Assembly (NCBI GenBank): GCA_900110395.1
Contig: FODP01000005.1
Coordinates: 306,705-370,704 of the forward strand
Length of the DNA stretch: 64,000 nt
From: Rhodospirillales bacterium URHD0017
GTDB taxonomy: Bacteria > Pseudomonadota > Alphaproteobacteria > Reyranellales > Reyranellaceae
Direction of reading: 5' to 3'
Positions 33,339 to 41,943 of this stretch are shown here, piece by piece. Every line of letters begins with the position of its first letter. Within the stretch, counting starts at the first letter, position 1. Under the pieces are notes generated by a model, which worked only from the letters and a program-made list of their open reading frames with translations, made no database searches and was not told where the DNA came from. A program made the translations under genes and the position numbers.

Positions 33339-34316
33339 TCACCCGACCTGCAGCACGATCCGTCCTTGCGAACTGCGGTTCGCGACGGCGCTCATCGCGT
33401 CGGCGACGCGATCGAGGGGAAGCACCCGGTCGACATGCGGGCGCAGCTTGCCTTCGCCGACCCACGTCATGAGGGTCTCGGCCGCACGACTGGCGTCGTC
33501 CGGACAGCGTTGTGTCCAGGCAGCGATGAAGACCCCGACGATCGAATAGTTCTTGAGCAGGGGCAGGTTCATGGCGAGCGACGGAATCTCGCCGCTGGTG
33601 AATCCGATCGGCATCAGCCGGCCGTTGAAACGCATGAGCCGGGCAAGGGCGGTGAAGAGCGCGCCGCCGACATTGTCGACGCAGACGTCGAGGCCTTCGC
33701 CGCCGGTGAGCGCCTTCACGCGCTCGCGTACATCTTCGCGCGAATGATCGATGACCTCGGCGGCGCCGTGCCGGCGCACGATGGCCGCCTTTGCGTCGCC
33801 GCCGACGACGGCAATGACACGCCCGCCAAGCAGATGCGCAAGCTCGACGCAGGCCAGCCCGATCCCGCCGGCGGCACCCGTCACGAGGACGGTTTCGCCG
33901 GCTTGCAGCCGTGCCCGCTCGACCAGGGCATACCAGGCCGTGAGATAGCTGTTCAGGACCGTCGATCCGACGCAGAAATCCACGTTGGCCGGAAGACTGA
34001 CGGTCATCGCCTCCCGGGCGACCATGCGTTCGGCAAAACCGCCGAACCAGTTCTCGCAACTGACCCGATCGCCGGGATGGAAGCGCGTGACGCGCTCGCC
34101 GCAAGCGACCACGATGCCGGCGGCGTCGGTTCCCGGGACGTAAGGGAGAACCGGTCGCATCTGATAGCGGCCGGTGGTCATCAGGTAGTCCATGTAGCTC
34201 ACGGACGCGGCACGGACGTCGACCAGAACTTCATCCGCCGCCGGCTGCGGATCGGCGGCTTCGCCCAGGCTCAAGGCTTCGATGCCGTCGAAGGCCTTGC
34301 AGAGAACAGCGCGCAC
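33339..34316 (-). CDS. Zinc-less MDR-type NADPH:quinone oxidoreductase
   Basis: Protein of 325 aa of the medium-chain dehydrogenase/reductase family. Landmarks: VLPYVPGTDAAGIVVACGERVTRFHPGDRV (about residues 57-86) and the NADPH loop VLVTGAAGGIGLACVELAHLLGGRVIAVVGGDAK. The zinc ligands of alcohol dehydrogenases are missing, as in quinone oxidoreductases. The GTG at 34316 is chosen because GAGGAGGG lies just upstream. A longer frame reaches 34496 but crosses a tandem repeat and the end of the previous gene. It belongs to the run 35163-30508. Confidence 0.88.
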   Translation of the reverse strand: MRAVLCKAFDGIEALSLGEAADPQPAADEVLVDVRAASVSYMDYLMTTGRYQMRPVLPYVPGTDAAGIVVACGERVTRFHPGDRVSCENWFGGFAERMVAREAMTVSLPANVDFCVGSTVLNSYLTAWYALVERARLQAGETVLVTGAAGGIGLACVELAHLLGGRVIAVVGGDAKAAIVRRHGAAEVIDHSREDVRERVKALTGGEGLDVCVDNVGGALFTALARLMRFNGRLMPIGFTSGEIPSLAMNLPLLKNYSIVGVFIAAWTQRCPDDASRAAETLMTWVGEGKLRPHVDRVLPLDRVADAMSAVANRSSQGRIVLQVG

Positions 34317-34337
34317 TTCACCCTCCTCGATCCGTTT

Positions 34338-34388
34338 CGGACATTGTTTCGGACATTGTTTCGGACATTGTTTCGGACACTGTTTCGG
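34338..34388. repeat. 12-bp tandem repeat in an mRNA leader
   Basis: CGGACATTGTTT occurs three times in a row from 34338, then once as CGGACACTGTTT, then CGG. The array fills most of the 82-nt gap between the MddA-like gene and the quinone oxidoreductase, ending about 20 nt above the latter's start. The copies are nearly identical, which suggests recent slippage expansion. Confidence 0.9.
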
Positions 34389-34398
34389 CCATGGGCAT

Positions 34399-35163
34399 TC
34401 ATTCCGCGCCCGGGCGGGCAGCCGGCCGCAGGCGGCCGCCGCGAAGGCGCGGCACCAGCATCGGGACACGTCGGCGATAGTGCTCGTAGGACGCACCGAA
34501 CTGTCCCACCAGGTCCTGTTCCTCGAGCCGGACGCCGACGAGGATGTATCCCGTCATCATGACCGCGAAGAGCAGGTGTCCCGCGGTCATGTGCGGCGTC
34601 GCCCAGAAGGCGAGCAGGAAACCCAGCATGAGCGGATGACGCACGAGTCCGTACAGCAGGGGCGTCTTGAACGGGGTGACGCGAGCCGCGGCGCCGCGCA
34701 GCGCATCGAATACCTGGCGCACGCCGAACAGCTCGAAGTGATCGATCAGGTACGTCGAGGCGAGCGCTATCAGCCAGCCGATCCAGGAAATCGCGATCAG
34801 GATCGCGGCCGGCAGGCCCTCGACGCGCCAGATCGTCGTCGTGATCGGCCGCCATTGCCAGAGGATGAGGATCAGCAGGAGGCTCGAGACCAGCACGTAG
34901 GTGCTGCGCTCGCACGACGCCGGAATGACGGTCGTCCACCAGCGCTTGAAGGCCGGACGCGCCATGATGCTGTGCTGGCAGGCGAACGCCACGAGCAGCG
35001 CCACGTCGATCAGGATCGACGGCAAAAGCCCGCTCTCGACTCCGACGTCGATCGACTTCGGCACCCAATAGTTGCCGATGAAAGCCACCGTGTAGACGAA
35101 CGAAACGAAGAAGACGAGGTAGCTCGCAACGCCATAGATCAGGGCAGCAACGCGTCCGATCAC
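34399..35163 (-). CDS. mddA: Methanethiol S-methyltransferase (MddA) homologue, membrane protein
   Basis: Integral membrane protein of 254 aa. MddA methylates methanethiol with SAM to give dimethyl sulfide. Strongly conserved segments are ALIYGVASYLVFFVSFVYTVAFIGNYWVPKSID, FACQHSIMARPAFKRWWT, ERSTYVLVSSLLLILILWQWRP, STYLIDHFELFGVRQV, YGLVRHPLMLGFLLAFWATPHMTAGHLLFA and RLEEQDLVGQFG..Y..YRRRVPMLVP. This is the MddA branch of the isoprenylcysteine methyltransferase-like superfamily. GTG at 35163 has GGAGG 5 nt upstream; ATG at 35214 or a start at 35265 would add a non-conserved N-terminus. It heads a five-gene minus-strand run. Confidence 0.8.
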   Translation of the reverse strand: MIGRVAALIYGVASYLVFFVSFVYTVAFIGNYWVPKSIDVGVESGLLPSILIDVALLVAFACQHSIMARPAFKRWWTTVIPASCERSTYVLVSSLLLILILWQWRPITTTIWRVEGLPAAILIAISWIGWLIALASTYLIDHFELFGVRQVFDALRGAAARVTPFKTPLLYGLVRHPLMLGFLLAFWATPHMTAGHLLFAVMMTGYILVGVRLEEQDLVGQFGASYEHYRRRVPMLVPRLRGGRLRPAARPGAE

Positions 35164-35321
35164 GAAGTCCTCCAACGGGTACGAATGACGATCCTGTGGC
35201 GCCGGTGCTACCATTGCGGCGTCCCCTCGCCGTCCTCCCGGATGCGCCGGAAGAGGTTCTTGCAAGTGGCGAGGCGTGCGATCATGAGGTCCGTGGCTGG
35301 TAGCATCGCCCTGTCCCTTGA

Positions 35322-36908
35322 ATGTCCCCGGACGCCATCCATGGCGCGCGCATCCCGATGACCGTGTTCAGCCTGCGGACGCTTGGATTCCCGGAGATCC
35401 GTCGCGACGACCGGCCGTGCCCGTTGGCCTTGCGCAAGGGCCTCGCCCTGCTGATCCATCTGGCCGAAGCCGGGGGCCCGGTCGGGCGCGACGCGATCGC
35501 CACCCTGTTGTGGCCGGAAAGCTCCGAAGATGTCGTGCGGGCACGGCTGCGGCGCCTGCTGCATCGCCTTCAGGGCGTGCTCGGCGATGACGTTCTCGCG
35601 ATCGACCGCTCGACGGTTCGATGGTCGCCGGCCATCGACCTGCAGGTGGATTCCCGACTGTTCGAGCAGGCTTGCGACCGCGGCGAGTTCGAGCGCGCCT
35701 GCCGTCTTTATGTCGGCGACTTTCTCGCGGGTTTCTCGCCGGGCGACTGCCCGCAGTTCGATGAATGGGCCTTCTTCCGCCGCGAGGCCTTGCGGGGCCG
35801 GGCAATCCAGGCGCTCGAGCGCATGGTGCACGACAAGAATGCGGCCGGCGACCATGCGACTGCAGCGGCGTATGCCGTCAGGCTGGTCGAGCTCGATCCG
35901 CTCAGCGAGGTGTATGGCCGGCACCTCATCCGCAATCTCGTGCTCGCCGGAGACCGGGCTGGTGCCGAGCGCCACCTTGGCGCCCTGACGCAACGTCTTC
36001 GCGACGAGCTCGACGTGGCACCCGAAGCAGAGACGCTGGCGCTGCTCGGTGCCGGCGCAACGCCCGCGGCCGAGGAGCCACCGCCTACGCGCTACGTCAG
36101 CGGCGGCGGCGTCCATCTCGCGTTCCAGACCTATGGCGCCGGCCCGGTCGACATTCTGATGCTGCCCGGCTTCGTGTCCCACGTCGAACGTGTCTGGGAA
36201 GAGCCGCGGTGCCGGACGTTCCTGTCGTCCCTCGCCGGGATGGGCCGCCTCATCCTGCTCGATCGCCGCGGCGTCGGGCTTTCCGACCGGGTCGGGTTCG
36301 TCCCCAGCGTCGAAGCGACTGCCGAGGACATCGGTACCGTGCTCGATGCCGCTCGCAGCCGCCGGGTCGTGCTGTTCGGCGCATCCGAGGGCGGACCGGC
36401 CTGCATCAGATTTGCCGCGGACTTTCCCGATCGTGTCGCCGGCCTGATCCTGTTCGCCTCACTGGCGAAGGGAAGCGCGGCGCCCGACTATCCGCACACG
36501 CTGAAGGCTGGTCAGTACGACATGTGGCTTCGCCAGCTCGTCGAGGTCTGGGGCGGGCCTGCCGGCATCGAGACGTTCGCGCCCAGCCTGTCGGGCGATC
36601 CTCGGGCGAGGGCGTGGTGGGCCGGCTTGCTGCGGGCGGCGTCGAGCCCGGGAGCCATAAAAGGCGTGCTCGAGGCGTTGCGTGACACCGATGTCCGGCA
36701 TCTTCTGGAACGGATTTCCGTTCCGACCCTGGTGCTGCACCGTCGCGGAGACAGCGCGGTTCGCATCGGCGCCGGCCGGCATCTCGCCAGCCACATCGCC
36801 CAGGCACGCTTCGTCGAGCTCGACGGCGCCGATCACTGGGCCTTCGCGGGCGATCAGCAGCCCGTCCTGGCCAGCATCAGGCAGTTCGTCGGCAGCCTTG
36901 CGGCGTGA
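35322..36908 (+). CDS. Fusion of a BTAD (SARP-type) regulator domain with an alpha/beta hydrolase
   Basis: Protein of 528 aa. Residues 14-95 look like a compact winged-helix start (VFSLRTLGFPEIRRDDRPCPLALRKGLALLIHLAEAGGPVGRDAIATLLWPESSEDVVRARLRRLLHRLQ). Residues 100-240 form the bacterial transcriptional activator domain (FEQACDRGEFERACRLYVGDFLAGF ... DEWAFFRREALRGRAIQALERM ... ELDPLSEVYGRHLIRNLVLAGDRAGAERHL). Residues 255-528 are an alpha/beta hydrolase with nucleophile GASEGG, acid in HRRGDSAV and His in GADHWAF. In relatives, a cyclase domain often takes the hydrolase's place. It is divergent from mddA across about 160 bp. The hydrolase part may sense a small ligand (inference). Confidence 0.85.
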   Translation: MSPDAIHGARIPMTVFSLRTLGFPEIRRDDRPCPLALRKGLALLIHLAEAGGPVGRDAIATLLWPESSEDVVRARLRRLLHRLQGVLGDDVLAIDRSTVRWSPAIDLQVDSRLFEQACDRGEFERACRLYVGDFLAGFSPGDCPQFDEWAFFRREALRGRAIQALERMVHDKNAAGDHATAAAYAVRLVELDPLSEVYGRHLIRNLVLAGDRAGAERHLGALTQRLRDELDVAPEAETLALLGAGATPAAEEPPPTRYVSGGGVHLAFQTYGAGPVDILMLPGFVSHVERVWEEPRCRTFLSSLAGMGRLILLDRRGVGLSDRVGFVPSVEATAEDIGTVLDAARSRRVVLFGASEGGPACIRFAADFPDRVAGLILFASLAKGSAAPDYPHTLKAGQYDMWLRQLVEVWGGPAGIETFAPSLSGDPRARAWWAGLLRAASSPGAIKGVLEALRDTDVRHLLERISVPTLVLHRRGDSAVRIGAGRHLASHIAQARFVELDGADHWAFAGDQQPVLASIRQFVGSLAA

Positions 36909-36926
36909 AAGCGGCTACCGGCTTGA

Positions 36927-36986
36927 GCCAGCGAGTCGGCGGGTGCGCGGGCGAAGCGTGCGCCGGCGAAGCCGCGGCTCGCTGGC
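36927..36986. terminator. Inverted repeat downstream of the BTAD-hydrolase gene
   Basis: GCCAGCGAG (36927-36935) pairs with CTCGCTGGC (36978-36986), with more GC-rich complementarity between. It begins 18 nt after the stop codon. No T-run follows, so the terminator call is tentative. From 36987 to 37126 I see no gene. Confidence 0.4.
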
Positions 36987-37126
36987 GCCTATGACGTTTG
37001 GAATGGCGATAGCAAGTCGAGCATCACCAGCTTCTCAATCGTCACCACGGACGCCGCGTTCAGCACCGTGCGCTGTCACGACCGGATCATCCATGAGGAG
37101 CGCCCGTTCGCATCACCAGCCTTCCT

Positions 37127-37279
37127 TCAGCGCTTCTCGGTCGGGCCCATGAATATCGAGCCCTTGCCATACTGGGCCTCGAGCATTTCCTTGGCCTTGA
37201 AGTAATTGTCTGCCTGGACCGTGACTTCTTGGACACCGGACTTGAGTTTGATCTTCGCCTTGAACGTTCTTGTAGCCAT
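37127..37279 (-). CDS. Small protein of unknown function, 50 aa
   Basis: The predicted product MATRTFKAKIKLKSGVQEVT.. has 50 residues, is basic, and alternates hydrophobic residues as in a small beta-sheet followed by a helix (NYFKAKEMLEAQYGKG). The ATG at 37279 is well supported by GGAGGG 4 nt upstream; an in-frame start at 37363 lacks this. It stands alone in a gene-poor stretch next to a DUF2779 relic. I do not recognise the family with certainty; the pattern resembles small proteins found near mobile DNA. Confidence 0.6.
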   Translation of the reverse strand: MATRTFKAKIKLKSGVQEVTVQADNYFKAKEMLEAQYGKGSIFMGPTEKR

Positions 37280-37526
37280 TGTCCCTCCGATGGCGTCGCC
37301 GCAGCGCGCACCAACATGACGATACTGGTACTCACTCAGCGCAGCATTGACCGTCGCCGACAATCGATTGACGTTGGCCGCCTAGCGGCTTAGTCAAGCT
37401 CTCTCTCCTAAGGATGGCCCAGATCCGAAAGGGCGAGCCGCTTGCGAACGCTGCTGATTGATCCTCCAGAGCCTCGGAACCACTACGCGGACTGTGTCGA
37501 AGGTGTCAGGCCGCTTGGGGCATAGT

Positions 37527-37760
37527 CTAGAGTTTGAAGTCGGATCGGCCGGCGAACTTCTGCCAGATGCGCATCGTTGCGTGGGTGTCCAGCTTGCAAT
37601 ACTCGAGAAGTTGCCTCTCGATCTCCTGCCTACGGGCAGGGGAGGTGTCCTTGTGAATGGCTTCAAGGAAGGCAGCCATGGCCATACCTCCGTCCCGAAC
37701 ACCCTCCAACAACCGGGATCTGACGGCCATCGAAGCCGCCCGCCAGTCGATGGGCCTCAT
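37527..37760 (-). pseudogene. C-terminal remnant of a DUF2779-type protein
   Basis: The 77-residue frame ends VRDGGMAMAAFLEAIHKDTSPARRQEIERQLLEYCKLDTHATMRIWQKFAGR. This closely follows the end of DUF2779 proteins (DGGMA-x-AAFLEA ... LLxYCKLDTxAMVRI), whose full length is several hundred residues. The sequence upstream (37761-37870) does not continue the family in any frame I checked. What remains therefore looks like a relic of a larger gene deleted here. No SD is seen for the frame. Confidence 0.6.
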
Positions 37761-37873
37761 GCCGGACTGGGTGCGGCGCCTGGTGGCGCTTCGAAACTTT
37801 CTCGGACACTTCGTTGGGCTTAAGGATTGGCTGCACGTTTCTAAGACCGGAGAGTTAGCTAGAAATCCAGGGA

Positions 37874-39121
37874 TTACACTGTGTCCGTTGCCTCCACGCT
37901 GGCCACCTTGAACAGCGTCCGGCTGCCGTCGTAGGCGACATTGCGGAAGATGAGGGTGTGGGCCTCACTGCGCCTGACCTTGACGACGACATGCTGCAGG
38001 TCGGGCATGGCTGCGAGCACACGCTCCGGAGCGCAGAAGCGTGACAGATCCGCGCCACAGACGACAATGCCAAGAGCGCCAGCGATGACCTCGACGCCAA
38101 TAGCGATGGCAATCGTGTCGTTGCTGTCGCCGGGTTCCAGAGACATTGCGAGTGCATAGCCCCATCTGTCGGGACCCGTCTCGATCGGAACGCCGGCGAC
38201 ATCGCCGAACTGGAGGCCATGCGCGTGAGCTGGCGCGCGTGTCAACGCGCGGGTCGAGGAAACAAGCTTGCGCCACAGGCCGGAAGGGCCATCCGTCGCC
38301 GCCGGCCTGAGGGCAGCATCATTGAGAAGCTCGACCTTCTGGATAGGCGACTCCCGCCTGGCGCCATCCTCGAGCCTTTCGTCGAGCCGGGCTGGCAGCG
38401 GGAACAACAACTCCATGCTTGTGGAGCCGCCTGGATCTGCCAAGCCGCCGTCTTTCCGTTGCAGGATGAAGTTGTCGTAGCCATCCAGCACGAGCGCCTT
38501 GCGATAGCCGAGCCGCGACAACCAGGCGAGGGTTTCGGTGCCACTCTGCTGGCGCTTGGCCAGGGCATGGTTGAGCTCGATGACGACGACCGGGTCGTGC
38601 TTCAGCAGCGTCTGCTCCGCACCCCGCAGCACATCGAAATCGAAGCTGTCGACGTCGATCTTGAGGCAGTCGACGCGCTCGATGCCGTTCTCCGCAATGA
38701 AGTCGTCCAGCCGGTAGAAGGGATAGTCCTTCACCTCGCCTTCGGTGCCCCACAGCCGGAAGATGCGTTCATGCTGCTGTCCCGTCTTGGCCCCGAGAGC
38801 GACCTCGTGCACGGCCGCGTTTTGCACATTGTTGTGCAGGAGATTGCGGCGCAGCATGTCCGCTGTCGTGGTCGGCTCGAAAGCAAAAACGCGGCCCCGA
38901 GAAGCGAGCTGCGAAAACAGGATCGTGTAATAGCCTATGTTTGCGCCGATATCGAAGATCCACCAGTCCGGCCGCACATGCTCTACGAACCAGCCCTTCG
39001 TCTCCATCTCGCATTGGGGATAGTAGTCGCGAAACTCCTCATAGAAGGCGACCAATTCTATGCTCTTGCGTCCGGGGACTGCGGTCTCGACGCGATCAGA
39101 CATGCGGGGTTGCAAGGACAT
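37874..39121 (-). CDS. FkbM family SAM-dependent methyltransferase with extra C-terminal domain
   Basis: Protein of 415 aa. Residues 45-245 are the FkbM methyltransferase: WWIFDIGANIGYYTILFSQLASRGRVFAFEPTTTADMLRRNLLHNN (SAM site), then DYPFYRLDDFIAENGIERVDCLKIDVDSFDFDVLRGAEQTLLKHDPVVVIELN. FkbM enzymes O-methylate sugars of polyketides and surface glycans. The remaining 165 residues, after a proline-poor linker, are an additional beta-rich region I cannot assign. ATG at 39121 is used; a TTG lies two codons earlier. It sits at one end of a surface-type cluster. Confidence 0.88.
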   Translation of the reverse strand: MSLQPRMSDRVETAVPGRKSIELVAFYEEFRDYYPQCEMETKGWFVEHVRPDWWIFDIGANIGYYTILFSQLASRGRVFAFEPTTTADMLRRNLLHNNVQNAAVHEVALGAKTGQQHERIFRLWGTEGEVKDYPFYRLDDFIAENGIERVDCLKIDVDSFDFDVLRGAEQTLLKHDPVVVIELNHALAKRQQSGTETLAWLSRLGYRKALVLDGYDNFILQRKDGGLADPGGSTSMELLFPLPARLDERLEDGARRESPIQKVELLNDAALRPAATDGPSGLWRKLVSSTRALTRAPAHAHGLQFGDVAGVPIETGPDRWGYALAMSLEPGDSNDTIAIAIGVEVIAGALGIVVCGADLSRFCAPERVLAAMPDLQHVVVKVRRSEAHTLIFRNVAYDGSRTLFKVASVEATDTV

Positions 39122-39304
39122 CCTCAACTCGCCTCGCCAAAGGTTGCACCGTTACAGAACGAGGAGAATTAGCAGCTGCTAGGCAAAGGCCTGGGACAGT
39201 CCATAGCACATATCCCTGGCGACAGAAGACGTTTTGCCCCAGTCGATACTTGCGTAACTCATCGCTCCAGTGCTGGTACAGTGACCTATGAAGGAACCCG
39301 CGAG

Positions 39305-40372
39305 ATGAACTCCGATTACAAGCTTGTCACCTCGCCGCGGTCCAAGAAGCAAGCCTGGAAGTATTGGGGTTCCGTGGTCGCCGTGAACCTTGGCGCGGCC
39401 GTCGTCGCCGCCCTCTGCTTTGGCGTTTGGCAGCGATTCCATTTGCCACAAGCCACGGCCAGTGTTCCCGGCAAAGGTGGAGCCTTCTACGAACTGGCCG
39501 ACGATGTCGGATATATCCCGAGGGCCAACGCCCGGATGACGCGTGCGGCGGTGGAAGAGCGCCGGACGAACGATGATGTCGTCTACACCACGGGGGCTGA
39601 CCATTTCCGAGTTGTGCCGGGGACGGCCGAGGAGGCCGATGCCTGCGTCCTCCTGTTCGGCGATTCGTTCACCTTCGGCGTTGGCGTGAACGACGAAGAA
39701 ACCTTCGCCGCTCAGATCGTGAAGGAGAGTGGGCGCCGCGTGGCCGCCCAGAATTTCGCCGTGTCGGGTTGGGGGCCGCATCAGTTTCTGGCCGGACTGC
39801 AATCCGGCCGCTTTCAGCGAGCCGTCCGGTGCCGGCCAACGGATGCCGTATTCCTCATGATTCCCTCGCTGATCTGGCGCGCAAGCGGCGTGACGAATGC
39901 ATGGGACACGACCGGGCCGCGCTACCGGCTGGGCGTGGCGGGACGGCCGGTCCGGGACGGCACCTTTGGCGATCCGGATCCCTACAACTGGCGGCGATGG
40001 ATTGGCCTGGATCCGGTCAGCAAAAGCGAGGCATCGTCGCTTGCAGCAGCCGTGGTCGTGGAGGCCATGAGTGAGCTCAAGCGGCTCTATCCGGGCATCC
40101 GAACGCACTTCATTTCATACCGCGTCGGCCCATGGAGCGACAGCAACTTCAGTGCGGAGGAGCTGGCGGCATTTGAATACAACCTTGGACAGAAGGGCAT
40201 CACGGCGCTTCCGCTGGAAGCAATCATCCCTCGGTACCGCTTCGCACAGCTTGACTATGTCCTGGACCCAACCGACCTTCACCCCAACGCACGGGCACAT
40301 CATCTCATTGCCGAATTCTTCCTTCGAGAAATCAAGCCGGACCAGCAAGAGACAAAGGGACATAGCAAGTAA
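39305..40372 (+). CDS. Membrane-anchored SGNH/GDSL hydrolase-like protein
   Basis: Protein of 355 aa. A single membrane helix lies near residues 20-42 (WGSVVAVNLGAAVVAALCFGVW), so the catalytic part faces the periplasm. The GDS block is intact: VLLFGDSFTFGVGVNDEETFAAQI (catalytic Ser). The C-terminal block is DPTDLHPNARAHHLIAEFF (Asp-x-x-His is DLH preceded by T). Proteins of this plan often add or remove acetyl groups on glycans. The ATG at 39305 has AAGGAA upstream. Its stop TAA overlaps the next start (TAATG), so it is coupled to the TPR gene. Confidence 0.78.
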   Translation: MNSDYKLVTSPRSKKQAWKYWGSVVAVNLGAAVVAALCFGVWQRFHLPQATASVPGKGGAFYELADDVGYIPRANARMTRAAVEERRTNDDVVYTTGADHFRVVPGTAEEADACVLLFGDSFTFGVGVNDEETFAAQIVKESGRRVAAQNFAVSGWGPHQFLAGLQSGRFQRAVRCRPTDAVFLMIPSLIWRASGVTNAWDTTGPRYRLGVAGRPVRDGTFGDPDPYNWRRWIGLDPVSKSEASSLAAAVVVEAMSELKRLYPGIRTHFISYRVGPWSDSNFSAEELAAFEYNLGQKGITALPLEAIIPRYRFAQLDYVLDPTDLHPNARAHHLIAEFFLREIKPDQQETKGHSK

Positions 40373-41598
40373 TGCCGCCCTCTCAACACGGTGAGACCGC
40401 CCGCTCCAGCTCCCTCAAGAGAACCGTACGCCAACTTGCCGACGTCGCCTCCTCGGCCCCGGCCCTCGCGTCGTCCTTCGACCACATGCACAGGATCTGG
40501 CGCCGGGCCATCGATCGACTCGGCGTCTTCCACGGGCCGCAGACCTTCGGGAAACTGGGCCCGGAGGCGCTCTACCTGCGTGCCAGGGTGCAGGCCCTCG
40601 CCGGCAACCTCAAAGCGGCGGAGCGCCAGTTCGCCGAAGTCGCGTCGCTGGCGCCGACGTTCACCCCCGCCCTGGAAGGGCATGGCGAGGTGCTCGACAT
40701 GCTGGGCGAGAGCGAACGCGCCCGATCCAGGTACGACAGCGCGCGGAAGTTGCGGTCACAAGTCAGGAGCGGGGCGCCGGACCGTTGCGCCGTCCTGCGC
40801 AATCGCGGCCCCTTCACGTCCGATATCATCGCGTACACGGCGATGCTGCGGATGGGTCGAGCGAAGCGGCGAGCGCTGACCTATATAACGCGCGGCAACG
40901 CTTACCTGGCCTCGGGGTACCCCAAACTCGCCCTGCTCGACTATGGCTTCGCGCTCCGCCTGCGCCCGGACCTTCACGAAGTCACCGCGCTCAAGGGCGA
41001 AGCGCAGGCCATGTTGGGGCGCTACCCATCGGCGCTCCGCGCCTTCGATGTCGCGCTTGCGGCCCGTCCCATGGATGCCGAGATTTACAGTGGCCGAGCC
41101 GTCGTGCACATGGTGCTCGGCAGGCTCGACGCCGCCGACGCCGACTGGCGCCGGCAACTCGCGCTGTTGCCGCCGGACCGGTCGTCGGCGCGCGCCTGCG
41201 TGTTGTTGCGACTGGCGGACTATGAAGCGGCACTAACCGAGCTGAAAGGGGCTCTCGAAAAAGAGCCTGCCGATCCCTACTGGCAACTCTATCGCTTGAC
41301 GTCGCTCCACCGCCTCGGTCGGCCGGTCGACCGTCCCGGCTTCGATGACGCGACTGCCAATGACTGGCCCCGCGCCTTGCTAGCCTTGCATGCCGGACGA
41401 CTGTCGGCGCAGGATGCGCTGAAGCGGGCGGACAATGAGGGCCGGCGCGCCGAGGCACTGTTCCAGCTGGGCATCGTCACCTGCCGGCACGACCGCGCGG
41501 AGGCCTGCCGCTACTGGCAGCAAGTCGTCGACAAGGCGCCTCCGACCTTGATCGAGCACGCGGCGGCGCGCCATGAACTGGCCCGTCCCCGCTCCTAG
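40372..41598 (+). CDS. TPR-repeat protein
   Basis: Protein of 408 aa, mostly helical, with tetratricopeptide-like repeats: ALYLRARVQALAGNLKAAERQFAEVASLAPTFTPALEGHGEVLDMLGESERARSRYDSA, then RGNAYLASGYPKLALLDYGFALRLRPDLHEVTALKGEAQAMLGRYPSALRAFDVALAARPMDAEIYSGRAVVHMVLGRLDAADADWRRQLAL and at least one more pair. No signal peptide or membrane helix is seen. TPR proteins act as scaffolds, often in polysaccharide assembly. The start codon overlaps the stop of the SGNH gene, so the two are made together. Confidence 0.85.
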   Translation: MPPSQHGETARSSSLKRTVRQLADVASSAPALASSFDHMHRIWRRAIDRLGVFHGPQTFGKLGPEALYLRARVQALAGNLKAAERQFAEVASLAPTFTPALEGHGEVLDMLGESERARSRYDSARKLRSQVRSGAPDRCAVLRNRGPFTSDIIAYTAMLRMGRAKRRALTYITRGNAYLASGYPKLALLDYGFALRLRPDLHEVTALKGEAQAMLGRYPSALRAFDVALAARPMDAEIYSGRAVVHMVLGRLDAADADWRRQLALLPPDRSSARACVLLRLADYEAALTELKGALEKEPADPYWQLYRLTSLHRLGRPVDRPGFDDATANDWPRALLALHAGRLSAQDALKRADNEGRRAEALFQLGIVTCRHDRAEACRYWQQVVDKAPPTLIEHAAARHELARPRS

Positions 41599-41608
41599 CC
41601 GCGTCGCG

Positions 41609-41866
41609 CTATAAACTGGCGCTCAGCAATTTATAGCCAAGCAATATGGCGGAGAGGGCCCAAAGCACCAGTGACTGGTGATAGAACAGATTTGTCGTCA
41701 ATCGATACTGCATGAAGCGCATTCCCAATTCCGCATCCAGAAGGAAGTCGGCATCGGGATCCATCTCGAAGTCGGGGAAATCACGGGCAATAACGAAGTT
41801 TCCGATCGTCGCCAACATTGAGCACAGGAAAGCGAATACCGCCGTCGTCAGTATTGCGCCGATCAT
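41609..41866 (-). CDS. Small two-helix membrane protein, 85 aa
   Basis: The product has two hydrophobic segments (residues 3-26, ILTTAVFAFLCSMLATIGNFVIA, and 62-82, QSLVLWALSAILLGYKLL). They are joined by an acidic stretch rich in Asp (PDFEMDPDADFLLDAELG). I do not recognise the family. The ATG at 41866 is supported by AAGGGGA upstream; a GTG start about 20 codons earlier is possible. It is 77 nt after the SGNH gene at 41944 on the same strand and convergent with the TPR gene. Confidence 0.55.
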   Translation of the reverse strand: MIGAILTTAVFAFLCSMLATIGNFVIARDFPDFEMDPDADFLLDAELGMRFMQYRLTTNLFYHQSLVLWALSAILLGYKLLSASL

Positions 41867-41943
41867 GTCGATCCAGCTCCCCTTGATAGGCAGATGAAGA
41901 TGAAAAGTGGGCTGCGAAGCCACAACTCTGGCACGTGTGCCCC

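Noticed and set aside
34338-34388. Possible CRISPR array
   Set aside because: The repeats are contiguous 12-mers with no spacers and there are no cas genes.
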